Source of the DNA: Lactuca virosa | Lineage: Eukaryota > Streptophyta > Magnoliopsida > Asterales > Asteraceae | DNA length: 64,000 nucleotides | Assembly: GCA_928212115.1 (NCBI GenBank) | Contig: CAKMRJ010002223.1 | Coordinates: 313,531,641 to 313,595,640, forward strand | Direction: 5' to 3' | Shown here: in pieces, positions 46,689 through 57,639 of the stretch | Position numbering within the stretch: the first letter of the stretch is position 1 | How the letters are laid out: the number at the start of each line of letters is the position of its first letter | Position numbers and translations under genes: made by a program | The notes under the pieces: model-generated | Database searches by the model: none | The model's input: only the letters and a program-made list of their open reading frames with translations | Told to the model about the DNA's origin: nothing

Positions 46689-47163
46689 ATCTTATTCTCC
46701 TCCTCTTGGCTCCATTCCCAGCCCCTATTGTCCAGAACTTAACCCACGAAACCCTAGATCATTTGGTGAGTGTGTGAGCCATTCTTGAGTATTTTGGTGT
46801 TCTTGGAGGCTAGAAGAAGAAGAAGGAGATTGAAGGTTCAAGGAGGAACTTGTAGATCCAGCAACACCATCTCATTTCCATCATTTTCTGGTAATCAAGT
46901 CTTCATCTTGACTTATAGCTTCTTAGATCTATTTATGTCCACTTTATGAGAGTTTTGGTCCATGGAGCTTGATCTATGGGACAAGGACGTCCCAAGAAAA
47001 GATCCTTTCAGATCTGAGGTTGTTATGGCCTTTTGAGCAAAAAGGGCCATACATGGATGTAAAGGCAGAGGGTTTACGTATTATTTCGACCCTAGAAGGT
47101 TAGATCTGGGTCCTAGATGCTTTGTGCCCGACTAAAATCGTTTGAATAGATTTGGACTTAGGA

Positions 47164-47600
47164 AGACTCGACAAGTTGTTCTTAGGACTCGGCGAGTCAT
47201 GCCGTTTTCTTGCCCAAAACCCTTTTGATAGCGGGTGTGTGTTGAGTTGGTAGAGGACTCAGCCAGTTGGGGTCATTATGGACTTGAAGATCATCGTACT
47301 CGACGAGTTCAAGGATGAACTCGGCGAGTCCAAGGCAATCTCCCAACCCATGAAGACGGACTCGACGAGTTGTTCATAGAACTCGGCGAGTTATAGACTG
47401 GATACATTCATATGATGAAGATGAACTCGACGAGTTCAAGGATGAACTCGGCGAGTCGGTTGAAGATGGTCCCGATGTTATGGTTGAAGGTGAACTCGTC
47501 GAGTTCTTGCTAGACTCGAGGACTAGAGTCGGGGGTTGTATCATTTTGAAAGAATAGGGACTCGACGAGTTGGTGGACCAACTCGGCGAGTCAAGTCAAC
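47164..47600. repeat. ACTCG-N-CGAGT palindrome pairs downstream of I TATA box
   Basis: At least five pairs whose first member has central A and second has central G (for example CTCGACGAGTT then CTCGGCGAGTC at 47299-47331, 47359-47391, 47424-47457 and 47559-47590). Confidence 0.9.
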
Positions 47601-47834
47601 TGGATGTTGACTTTGACCAAGTTTGACCTAGTTTGACTTTTGAGGGTTTTGTAGTCTAAGTGCTATTTTGGGTATTGATAGTTCGTGGAGCCAAAGGATC
47701 AACAGTTCAGGAGCTGCCGGTTAGCAGCTGGAAATGTTTAGCTAGTCTTCAGTAGTACGAGGTGAGTCTCCTCACTGGTTGTATGGGTCTACGGCCACAA
47801 TGCCGGCCCATTTAGTTTACGTACAGTAGGAAGA

Positions 47835-48172
47835 CCTGGGGGTTAGCCCTAGGCATTATGTATGAAAGACCACGAGGCGGCTCCTGGCACACTGCATGAT
47901 ATTATGTATAGTAGGAAGACCCGGGGGTTAGCCTTGGGCATTATGTATGAAAGACCAGCAGGTGGATCATGGCACACTGTATGCTATTATGAATGAAAGA
48001 CCAGGAGGTGGTTCCTGGCACACCGTATGCTGATTAGCGAAGTAGAGTAGTATGTTTGCTAGTTTTCTTTGTGATGCTTGCATGGAAGACCAGGGGGTGG
48101 CCCTTGGCACTTGTCTGTAAGACCCAGGGAATGGCCCCAGGCTTGAAAAGAAAGACCACGTGCGGCCCGTGG
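47835..48172 (+). repeat. Array of eight hairpin-forming units in I LTR
   Basis: Units of the form GACC..GG...GGC are each able to fold: 47835-47853, 47870-47887, 47920-47938, 47955-47972, 48001-48018, 48090-48107, about 48123-48141 (imperfect) and 48156-48172. Arms vary yet stay complementary, for instance CCAGG with CCTGG at 48001 and CCACG with CGTGG at 48156. Confidence 0.8.
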
Positions 48173-48542
48173 CATAACGGCAAGACTATATTTGGCACAT
48201 AGAACCTTTCTTGATTATGGATATGTTTGTTATGTATGGCTCACAGTATGTATGACATGTATGGCCCAGTTGATATTTATGGTATGTGGTATTTGGGGAA
48301 CTCACTAAGCTTCGTGCTTACAGTTTACAGTTTTGGTTTCAGGTATCTTCAGTTTCAAGAAAAAAGGAGCTCGGGACGGTCGCAGCGCATTTACCCATGT
48401 TATTCCGCATTATGTGATCTTTGGGATTTGACTCTGATATTTGTTTTAAATGAAATGTTTTCAATGTGTGGAACAACGTTATTAACGGTTTTCTTATATT
48501 AAAAATGAAATTTTTGGCCTTGAATTTTGGGATGTTACAAGT

Positions 48543-48555
48543 TGGTATCAGAGCC
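48543..48555 (+). other. Element I primer binding site (initiator Met tRNA)
   Basis: TGGTATCAGAGCC, three bases after the LTR end. Confidence 0.9.
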
Positions 48556-49247
48556 TTGGTTTGAGGGATTCTGGCACACTCTCAGGCGTGTCTGGACTCA
48601 AACTGGGGACTTGGTATGAAAATTATCAAAAGGGAGATCATTTTTATAAAAGAACTTTGAAAGGACTTTGAAAAGAGAAAGAAACTTTGAAAAGAAAGGG
48701 GTGTGATGTGTGTAATCGGCCAAGCTCAAGTAAGTTCTCCCAAATTACCCATACAAGTTTATGTTATGATATGATTATATGATCAGCATGCTAGTTTAGA
48801 GCTAAGGATCTAGGAAGGATGCCTTGTATGCCTGTTATATGCGTTGATTGAGCTGCATGCTAGTATTGATTAGTCAGTGGTAGGATAGCCAGTTTAGGTT
48901 ATGCCTGATTATATGAGCTTTATGAATTGCATGCTAGTACAGATTCCTGATTAGAGGATAGGACAGCTTGATTGGAGTATGTGGCTAGTTTTCCCAATGC
49001 CCGAATGTTGCTTGCTTTGTTCTATTAGGAGTTCTAGTTATCTCTAATTAACTAGTAAACGAATATGTTAAGTTACATATTGCAAGGACTAAATAATTTC
49101 AGAAGGTTAGGTCTAGCCCTATTCCGCAGCTCTTGTCTGAGTCCAACCGTTGTAGGGTAGGACCTCTCATTCGAAGAATTATCTAGTCTGAGTGATATGT
49201 AATGGTATTCGCGAGTTAGTTAGGGGGAGATAACAGGAACTTCTTAA
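48556..49247 (+). other. Element I leader remnant
   Basis: No open frame of note. A purine tract TAGGGGGAGATAAC lies at 49221-49234, close to E's insertion point; it resembles the PPT of D (57626-57639), so I may also have had a very short interior (inference). Confidence 0.5.
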
Positions 49248-50050
49248 TGTTGGATTAGATGTCTAAGCCCATAACTATTATTGGTATGTATTCGACCCGT
49301 GAGTAGCATGGTCCATTTGGGTTGCATAACACCAGGACAATTTGTTAGGATGGACTCTTGAGAGAAGGTTATATATGATTTATTAATATATTATAAGTTC
49401 TAATATATTAATATGAAATCATATGTTTTAATTAGTATTGATCAAGAATTAATTTTGAATTAATTTAGTGATCAAAAGAGACTAATTAAATCTATGGGGA
49501 CTAATTACGGTAATTAGTTATATTTATATGTGTTGGGCTTATGATCCATGTTGGACCAAGTTTATGTATGGATACATAAAGAGTTGGGCCACATGAACCA
49601 TGGATCATAATACTCATGGGTATGGATTTGGGTTATACCCATGACCCTTGAAATGCCACATATAAATACATACTCCATTGCCCAAAATCGCCACTTGAAA
49701 GTGCGTCATTTTCATAGAGAAATATGGAGGTGTTTTGGTGCATGGAATTCTCTCTCAAGAGTCACCTTTGTCCTAGGTGAGTTGTGATTCCATTTGAGGT
49801 GCAACACTTGGGGTACTAAGTTCTTAAAGGCCAAAGGTTTTCAAGCAACATCAAATACATCAAGACTTCAAGCCACATAAAAGGTATGTTACTCTAACTA
49901 GTATCTTGTATTGTTTATGACAATTTGCGTGCTAGTTATAGGTTTAATGCCTTGGAAACCATTTGTATGTATAACTAGTGAAACCATATATCCAAGGTAT
50001 TTAGGGTTGTATGTGCATAATAGGATATTGTAGTATACTAAAACCCATCA
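49248..50050 (+). repeat. Element E 5' LTR (803 bases)
   Basis: TGTTGGATTAG start and AAACCCATCA end. TATA box CATATAAATAC at 49661. Confidence 0.9.
49661..49668 (+). promoter_or_regulatory. Predicted LTR TATA box, element E
   Basis: TATAAATA in the LTR, identical in the right LTR at 62128-62135. This copy lies in the 5' LTR. Confidence 0.6.
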
Positions 50051-50051
50051 G

Positions 50052-50064
50052 TGGTATCAGAGCC
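50052..50064 (+). other. Element E primer binding site (initiator Met tRNA)
   Basis: TGGTATCAGAGCC one base after the LTR end. Confidence 0.9.
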
Positions 50065-50142
50065 ATGGGTAGTTTTCAATTATACTTGATGCAAATTGCT
50101 GAAAAAAGCTGGAAAAATCAAATTTTTTGCTGCCTGGACAGG

Positions 50143-50212
50143 GGACTCGACAAGTCCATGTACAAACTCATCCAACTCGTCAAGTTTGTTCTTGCACTCG
50201 GTGAGTTGGACC
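50143..50212. repeat. Decayed ACTCG-N-CGAGT palindromes in E leader
   Basis: GACTCGACAAGTC, AACTCGTCAAGTT and CACTCGGTGAGTT at about 90-150 bases after the primer site, as in B. Confidence 0.75.
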
Positions 50213-51468
50213 CCCTGATAGCATATCTTCGATTTTTTTGGCTGGAATTGGAGTAGGAACATTACCCTAAGATGTTTTTGAACTTATAAACCTGTTTTTG
50301 ATGTGGTAATGTTCATGCTAATCCAATTTCAAAGGTAATTGTCATAATTTCAAGATTTGTATCAGTTTATATGTTCATGCTAATTTCTTGAAGATTGATG
50401 ATATGAATTATCTTGTTCTTATGAGTTGATTTAGATTAATAGAAAAATTATGTGATAATATGTTTTTGATCCAAATTGATCTAAAAGTTGTTCATAAAAT
50501 GTGTTTTTGTAACTTGTCCTCAAGTTATATGAAAAGTATGATTTATGATTTTTAAAAACTCATAAGATTTCCATAAGTTATGAAAATGAAGATTCTTTTT
50601 TTTAATTGTTTTAAAGTCTTCCAAAACTTGTCCTCAAGTTATGGAACTTGAAGAGTTTTTTCATTAAAACTACTTTAAACTCATAAGTTATGGAAACCAA
50701 AAGTTTTTGAATTGCTCAAAACTTGCCCCCAAGTTTTCGAATTTGTAAATTTCCCCCCCATGAATACTTTAACTCCAAGTTAGACCCTTAGAATTTTAAA
50801 AGTTAAAATTCAACCCTTATACTATTATAATATTATAGGTTTAATATTTATATATATGTATAAGAGTATGTCAGTCTTACCGTTTGTAGGCCTCATTCAC
50901 GAAGCTGGTCTATAAGGGGGGTATAAGGTTACTGCCTATAAAATGGCAGTTTAATGGGTGTCCACTCTCACCCACCGCTTCCTTGACTGGTGGATGGTCG
51001 TTAGCCGAACGGGTAGGACATGACTATAATTCTCCCTTCATTAAAAGTATAATGATAAATACTAAGTAACTAAACACTTATAAATTCCCAATCTTAGTTA
51101 CTTAGGAAAATGTGAATTTGGTGCTAACCCATGAAATTACACTTTGTACCTTACCAAGTCGTTGGTGGAGCATGTGTGGGTAACCAACACACTAACATGG
51201 ACTAGTAAGAGTGGCAAAGGGTGACTTAATGTTTATCATAGATTGGTGGAGCGCGTGTGGGTAACCGACACATCTATTGGGTGATAAAGATTAAGGGTAC
51301 CAAGTTAATTTGCATGGTTATTCACACCTTGTTTGTGATCCTCGGCATCCCAGTCACAAACTTGAGAAGGCACAACTGAGATTTAAACATTCCATTGAAA
51401 AGTTCAATGAATCTCAAAAGATCTAGGAGTTTCAAACCAATTAAAACCTAATACCTATTTCATTTTTC
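50213..51468 (+). other. Element E leader
   Basis: Non-coding. Contains two copies of the GTGTGTGGGTAACC.ACAC block (near 51167-51200 and 51243-51275), matching the two copies in B's leader. The AAACTTG(T/C)CC(T/C)(C)AAGTT block recurs near 50510-50520, 50625-50640 and 50720-50735. Confidence 0.7.
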
Positions 51469-51506
51469 ATGGTGGAAATTGGTGAATCGTCATTCGCCTA
51501 CCTTCA

Positions 51507-51557
51507 AATATTTTATAGCTTGGATTACAGAATCCCTCTTCCAAGTTATAAAATATT
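51507..51557 (+). repeat. Conserved-loop hairpin, copy 5 (element E, 5' of gag)
   Basis: Loop TTACAGAATCCCTCT between 18-base arms AATATTTTATAGCTTGGA and TCCAAGTTATAAAATATT, paired throughout with a single G-U wobble. Same location relative to gag as copy 3 in B. Confidence 0.88.
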
Positions 51558-51619
51558 GTGTTGGGTCCTAGCCTTAATATTTCGTAATGGGTGTTATATT
51601 AAGGACTTAAATCAACTAA

Positions 51620-52330
51620 CTTGAATTTCTCCCATTGTCTAGTTCAGACAACTATGATCTTCCCAAATCCATTGGAACAAGCTTTCCTAATGAAGATGAT
51701 GTCTCGTGGTTGGATCATGGAAATCATACTTCAATTCCTCCACCTCCTCCAATTATTCTCCCTAACCCACAAGTTCTTGAATAGTTCAAGGTCACTCAAG
51801 CCCTATTGGCAAGCAAAGTCTATGTGTGCTCACATCTTGGAGATGAAGTCACATATTGACAAGTCGGGAGAGTTGGGTGTCAAAGTCTTGAGGAAGTTGG
51901 TTATTGACTAGGTTCTTCAATCACTTTCTAAGTCACATAGTGAGTTCCTTTAGGACTACTATATGACAGACCATGACATGACCCTTAATGATCTTACCTA
52001 TTTGCTTGGTGTTGTTGAATCAACAATGATTTGGAGCACTGGTAAAGAAAAATTTGATTGGAAGATCGACTTCCCAAACTTCCATGGACGTTGACAATGG
52101 TAACATTGGAAATCCAGAAAAGATTTCTCTTCCCAATGGAAAGGGATCGGCCATAGTCAACTCAGTTGACCAAATGGTAAAGAGAAAGGCTAAGTCTGAG
52201 ATAGTCCTGTGTACCATTCCCAAAGAGTTCATATGTTTCTGTTGCCAAAGGAAGGGGCATTGGTTGCAAAGCTGCCCTATTTACCTCAAAGATCATAAAG
52301 TTGGTAAAGTCAAAAAACTTTGACTCAACT
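51620..52330 (+). pseudogene. Element E gag, disabled
   Basis: Aligns with B's gag over its length: SFPNEDD near the start, proline-rich PPPPP.I, ALLASK, HILEMKSHID and, in the last frame, a CCHC knuckle CFCCQRKGHWLQSC (about 52228-52272). Stops include TAG at 51782-51784 and TAG at 51909-51911, plus frame changes around 51810 and 52030. It cannot give a full Gag, although the LTRs of E are nearly identical, so E was probably packaged by Gag from relatives. Confidence 0.85.
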
Positions 52331-54455
52331 TCGGGTAAAGTCCACTATCTAACTCTATTAAGTTCCTATTTTGGAGATTCTTATTACATGATGTGACTAG
52401 GTCACATGTCGATGTTTTAAGAATCAAAGAAAAGAAAGGAAGCTTAAAGGAAGAATATGTTGATTCTGATCGCGAAGATGGATTTCGATTGCATGGTTCG
52501 GTGATCAAAATTTTGAGTTGTTGCTTAAGAGTTATGATAGATTGCTTAGGAATAGATAAAAACATAGTTTCCATATGCATTTGCATTGTAAGGATAAGTT
52601 TTTCCACAAGTTTTAAAATAAAAAGAAGAGTTTTGATTTTTTTATTTTAAATATCCTTACAATGGCATTTGTGAAAAATTGTCGTTTATATGATTCCATT
52701 GATAGCAATATTGGAAAATGAATTTGATTCTTTCGTTTGTGGAAGTGTCATAATTTACCAAATAAGGAAAGATTCCCATCACCCAAGTTTCAGTTGGATA
52801 GCAACTTGGAATCGTGCAACTTGTATTGTATGATGAATGAGAGTTTTCATCTTTGGGAAAATAAGACTAATTCATTGTTCACATGTATATGTGAGTCAAG
52901 TGAAGGACTAGGAGATCGGGTACACTTGGTTATGCGCTGATCAGGTCCACCACAAAGAAAAATAAGGCTGTTCGTCATGATTTACTAAAGTTTAGTAAAT
53001 ATGGTTGTACTTACAAGTTTAAGTATAATTCTGAAACATTGGAAAAGTTTCAATGTGTGGCAGAACGAATGAGAAGAATCAAATTAGGCAGAAAGATAAA
53101 AGTTTCTCAAATCTGAAAAGATGGGAGAGTACTTTAGTATCATGTTTTATGATTAAGATACCATATCACAATTGATCCTCTAAGGACATCTTAGTGTATT
53201 TGTTTGTCTAAGAACAATAATCGTGGATTGTTGAAATGCTTAAAATCAAAAAGATGAATCATACTTCGTTCCAAAACAAGTCTTAGAGTCATACTCCAAG
53301 ATTGTAACTTGAGTGACATAATCTTTAGAAGGTTTATAACACTTTTCAAATGTAGAATAAGATGTTTCTTATTGTTGTACATTTGAAATTGGCAAGTTGT
53401 GATGTCTTGGATAAAACAGAGACCAACTATGACAAATTGTGTGAAGTGTTATCCTGATAAGAATCTGCACTAACTCTTGAATATTTGCTTTGTCAAGGAA
53501 TGGTTCTTGACAAGAGAATCTTATATGTCAAGAGGCCAGTGGGAGTCTTAAAGATCTAAAAAAGTTTCAAGAACTAATCAAGGGTATTGTTTATCACTAG
53601 CACACGACTTGAGTTTTATAACCTATCGTGTTGACATATTCTTTGTTCTGTGCCCATTCCAGTTAGAGTTGACTATGCATCTGAGTTCTATGAGTTCTCA
53701 GATGTTTGTATAACTACTTGGAAGCAATGGTAGACCTTTGTGCTGCCAGGTGGCAAGAAGTTAAGATTGCACAAGTTCAGTCCATATGAGTTTGGATTTG
53801 TCACTAACCTTCTCTTGTGATTATGGTTTTGACAAATTCACATGGATAGGAACACATACACCATAAACTCTAAGTGTCATAAGGTTTCTATCCGATTCAT
53901 GAAAATGATGGTGAGGAAACGCTTTCACTAAGTAGATTTTAAGTAGATAGCAATTGTCATATTTGCATTCTCAAAGTCGTTAGTGGAGTGTGTGTGGGTA
54001 ACCGGCACACTAACATGGACTTGTGAGAATTGGAAAAGCTCTAAACAATTGAGACTATGATTACGACATCCCTTTTCATAGTTCTAAAAATTGTTTAGAC
54101 ACTCATATCAGTTGTCTAAGGAAAGGTGTATGATTTTGATAAAGTTTTATCAAAGCATCGTGTATCATAAATCTGAACTTTGGTAAGAAAGTCAATAAAG
54201 TATTGATTTCTAGAAGTCCAACTGATTTCTGGATACATGTCAAAGCTAGTGGGAGCATAAGTGTTATGCTAATAATTGTCATGTTAGTGGGAGTATGATT
54301 ATTATGTTAAGTTTTGCAAGTAAGCAATGTTAATAATATAAAACAAAAGTTTGAATTTGCAAAGCTGCAGGAGTTTGAAAAGTTCTTTTGCTATAATTAA
54401 GGGAGAGGAAAGTATACTTCATTTCAATTCTAAAAGCTTAGATTGAGATTTTTTA

Positions 54456-54457
<2 letters not shown>
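52331..54457 (+). other. Element E non-coding body before D
   Basis: No pol. Matches B and G in order. Contains a third copy of the GTGTGTGGGTAACCGGCACAC block at about 53975-54015 and hairpin copy 6 just after it. Confidence 0.72.
54041..54098 (+). repeat. Conserved-loop hairpin, copy 6 (element E)
   Basis: Loop TTACGACATCCCTTT (54061-54075) between ACTATGA and TCATAGT, a perfect 7-bp inner stem. Outside it CTAAACAATT (54041-54050) pairs perfectly with AATTGTTTAG (54089-54098). Confidence 0.88.
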
Positions 54458-54517
<60 letters not shown>

Positions 54518-54522
54518 TATCT
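54458..54522. repeat. (AT)n microsatellite
   Basis: About 30 AT units, ending just before the D insertion site. Confidence 0.95.
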
Positions 54523-55335
54523 ATATGGATTTCGTAACGCCCGTAGATCCGGGCTAGTCAAATTAGAGATAATAGGGGTCGAAAACGACTTTTCGACAAA
54601 AGATTATTTAGAATAAATAATCTTACTCAAGTTGTAGAATATGTCTTAAGGGTTCCGTACATATAAAGAACGCCGAAATCAGAGTTATAACGAAGAAGTT
54701 ATGACCCATCAAAGTTTCGCGACGGAACCGGCACGGCACCGGGAAGCGTAAATAGTGAATTTACGATAGAGCAACTTTTAGCCTTAGCGATCTAAACGGA
54801 AGTCATAGAAAACGTTAAACCAAGAACGTCCATAAATAGAACGCCCAAATCTGACTTCATATGAGGAAGTTGTGATTTTTCGAAGTTTCGGCTTAGCAGT
54901 GTACAACCTAAAGTTCGAACATTAGATCGATCGGTTTTTAGCCGACACAACCTAAACGAGAATCGAAGATCTCGTTAATAGTAGCGTAACGATAAAAAGA
55001 CAGACGAAAGTGGACGTCGTATTAAGAAGTTACGAATTTTTAACGGACCAATCCTGTCCCGGCCTGTTAAAAATATAACTTTTAAAATAAATTCAAAATT
55101 AGCCGACGGAGTCTAAATGAAAGTTGTAGAGTACGTTCCCGCCTACGCGTGGATATAAAGAACATAGAAAACGAAGCTCGTATGCGAAAGTTATGAATTT
55201 TAGAAGTCGGAAAGTGAATTTGCGAAATCTGATGCGAGAATGATGACGTGGCTCGATCTGGGTTGTCGAGTGCTGAGCACGGACTCGCCTCGTATGGGTG
55301 ACAGCTGGCTCACTACTCAGCGCGTACGAGAGGGC

Positions 55336-55490
55336 AACGCCCCGCGTTCGGATTCGCTTGGCCTCAGAATGATCCATGTCGCCCCACCCGGATTCGGACA
55401 CTTGTCTGTACGAACGCGCAGCGTAAGCCGGAACGCCCCTGCGTATGAGGTACGCCCCGTGTACCCTCGCAGGAACGCCCAACGTACTCC
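55336..55490. repeat. TACGC/AACGC palindrome cluster upstream of D TATA box
   Basis: AACGCCCCGCGTT (55336-55348), TACGCCCCGTGTA (55451-55463) and related AACGCCC units, directly upstream of the predicted TATA box. Confidence 0.75.
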
Positions 55491-55501
55491 GCAGCTGGTG
55501 G

Positions 55502-55511
55502 CTATATAAGG
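55502..55511 (+). promoter_or_regulatory. Predicted LTR TATA box, element D 5' LTR
   Basis: GGCTATATAAGGGAGCG, followed by a pyrimidine-rich stretch (CTCACTCCATTCCCACTTC). The right LTR has GGCTATAAAAGGGAGC at 58566-58581. A strong plant core-promoter pattern. Confidence 0.7.
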
Positions 55512-56906
55512 GAGCGAAGGAAGCCCTCATTTCTCACTCCATTCCCACTTCTCTCTGTACTTTCTCTCACTACCCCCCCCCCCCCCTAAACCCCCCCAAG
55601 CCTAGGTAAACCCCCTAGCACCCGAAGGAAGCCCTGAGGCTCCCGGAGTCCCGAGAAAAAAGGGTCTTTCGGTTCGGAAACGCTGCTCCAAGCGAAGCCC
55701 GGTTTTCGAGAAAACCCGCTGTAAGTGAGCTACGCCTACGCTATTTTTAATATACCTTCTAATTAATTATAGTAACATTATTAGGATCTTAAAATAATTA
55801 TTTAGGCTATTATTATGAGTTATATAGAGTGTTTTTTAACGCTTATATAATAGTAATAATAGCTAGACTATTAATTAGTCGCGGTTAACGTTAGACTAAA
55901 CCCTAGTGGTATTGATACTAGGTTTTGTCAAGGGAAAATTGTTTTGAGATAACAAAGTGCTGTTCGAGTACCGAGTCACCACCTAATCAAGTGAGTGCAT
56001 AGTTACTTTCATCTTACACATAGATATGAAGTATTTTATATAAATGATGTGTTGTGTGTGCATATTATCTGTATACTTGCTATCTATGCTGGATGAACGA
56101 TTTATAGATGTTTTAAATGATTAACCTGTATACTTTTTTTATATCTACAAAATGTGTTGGGTAAAACATGGGTATATGTAATAGTTGTTGTGTGACAAAA
56201 TAAAATAATGAGAGGCCTCGTTGTAGATGTTATTGATGATACAATCATCTAGCGGAGTATAGATGACGCCCACAGACTATTGTAGACAGTCCAGTGGAAC
56301 GCTAGTAGGCTCGCAACCTGTAGGTGTTTATTTGAACTGTGTGCTCACCAGCAGTACTACATCCGCCACATGGTTGCCTTATTTGACATGAATTGCTGAG
56401 GAACCCCCAAAGCATGTGTTGTCACCCCGATGAAAGTCCTTAGACTAGGTCCCTTGTGTTAGATGTTTTAGGCACGTAAATTGAGGATAACGGGAAGGGG
56501 TAATCGGGTTTGTTTGGTTGATGAAAATAATAAATTTATTTATTGTGGGTTGAAAACCCTATGTGCTCACCAGGCTCCCAAGCCTGACCCACTCAGTTTC
56601 TTGTATTACAGGCAGTGGCACATGAGCATAGATGTTTGGATGAGAGATAAGGGATTTTAGGCATGTAAATACAAAATAATGTAGTAAGGCTTATGTTGTA
56701 CTGTTTATGCTTTTGATCTGTATCGAACATGACATCCCAAGTCTTTTAATGAAATACATTTCTATGGAAATGCTTTGATAAATCTTTATCAAATTTTGTT
56801 GTGGGAACAAATTCCGCAACTCTTTTATTTAAAATATTTCTCTGATTTTTAAACAAAGCATGAATAAATCGGTCTTTTATGGCCGTGAAAATGGGGATGT
56901 CACAGT

Positions 56907-56918
56907 TGGTATCAGAGC
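56907..56918 (+). other. Element D primer binding site (initiator Met tRNA)
   Basis: TGGTATCAGAGC two bases after the LTR. Confidence 0.9.
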
Positions 56919-57246
56919 ATTAGTTTAAGCGAACTAGGAATTTCTAGGATTTCCAGACTTAAACTTAGAATGCTAAGCGATGACTGTGAGGTGTGAGCAC
57001 TAGCTTATTTTAGGAATTGTACCTAAAATGCTTTTATGTGCTAAATGCTTTGTGCCTGATATGCTGTTATTTGTTCGGATCTATGGTCTGTTGCCGACTG
57101 GATCTGGAAACCTTATGTGTTTAGGATTCTAAACGTACGACTACGATATTAGAACTAACATGTAAATGTTTCGGAGAGATAATGATAAATTAAACGTCTA
57201 TCCTACATAAAGATCTAAATTCACCTTATTCAGTTTAAAGATCAAA

Positions 57247-57414
57247 ATGGCGAGAACCCGTAGTGGAGCCGGGAATGCAAATGGGAACAGGAATCAACCA
57301 CCACTGATTGAACAAATACCTGTTGTAGCAAATGCTCCTAAGCCAATTACAATGGCTGGAGTAGAAGCCATGATACAGGCTATGTTGGATGAACAACGAG
57401 AAGAGATGAGGTAG
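57247..57414 (+). CDS. Element D short gag-like N-terminal ORF
   Basis: A 55-codon frame starting MARTRSGAGNANGNRNQPP and ending MLDEQREEMR before TAG. The basic start and EAMIQAMLDEQREEM helix-like end resemble the N-terminus of gypsy-type Gag. No capsid, zinc knuckle or pol follows, and the purine tract comes 210 bases later. It may be the leftover of an internal deletion, possibly retained because it overlaps packaging sequence (inference). Confidence 0.55.
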   Translation: MARTRSGAGNANGNRNQPPLIEQIPVVANAPKPITMAGVEAMIQAMLDEQREEMR

Positions 57415-57625
57415 ATGTTGCATGAAAATAGATCATGATTGGAAGTCTAACATGAGATAGAGAGCGGGTCCAAGATCGGGCACCGCCTGCAGTCAGGAAG
57501 TCTTAGAGTTAGATACTCGTTCGAAGAAACACCAAAGTTACGGTTATTACTTAGTATGAAGAGATAACATATGGAGTCATCATGTGAGCCCTGTTTCGTT
57601 GATGATTCCAGGACGTAATCATCCT

Positions 57626-57639
57626 AAGGGGGAGATAAT
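57626..57639 (+). other. Element D polypurine tract
   Basis: AAGGGGGAGATAAT immediately before the right LTR. Confidence 0.8.

Larger units (their letters stand above)
46479..48539 (+). repeat. Element I 5' LTR (2061 bases)
   Basis: Contains ACTCG-N-CGAGT palindromes upstream of a TATTTAAGC box (46539-46638) and many more downstream (47164-47600), then the eight-unit hairpin array at 47835-48172. Confidence 0.88.
46479..49247 (+). mobile_element. Element I: 5' end of a gypsy-type LTR retrotransposon
   Basis: A complete LTR (46479-48539, TGTAACACCCC start and GATGTTACA end) followed by a primer site and about 700 bases of leader before E interrupts it. No gag is reached. The rest of I lies beyond the window, right of E and J. 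Confidence 0.85.
54533..56904 (+). repeat. Element D 5' LTR (2372 bases)
   Basis: Differs from the right LTR by roughly 5-8 percent in sampled stretches and by a 42-base segment between two GGAACGCCC repeats (55430 and 55472). TATA box near 55503. Confidence 0.9.

Noticed and set aside
55099..55530. Minus-strand 143-codon frame in D LTR, repeated at 58206-58583
   Set aside because: It is antisense to the element, lies over the promoter and palindromes, and differs between the two LTRs by frame-breaking changes.
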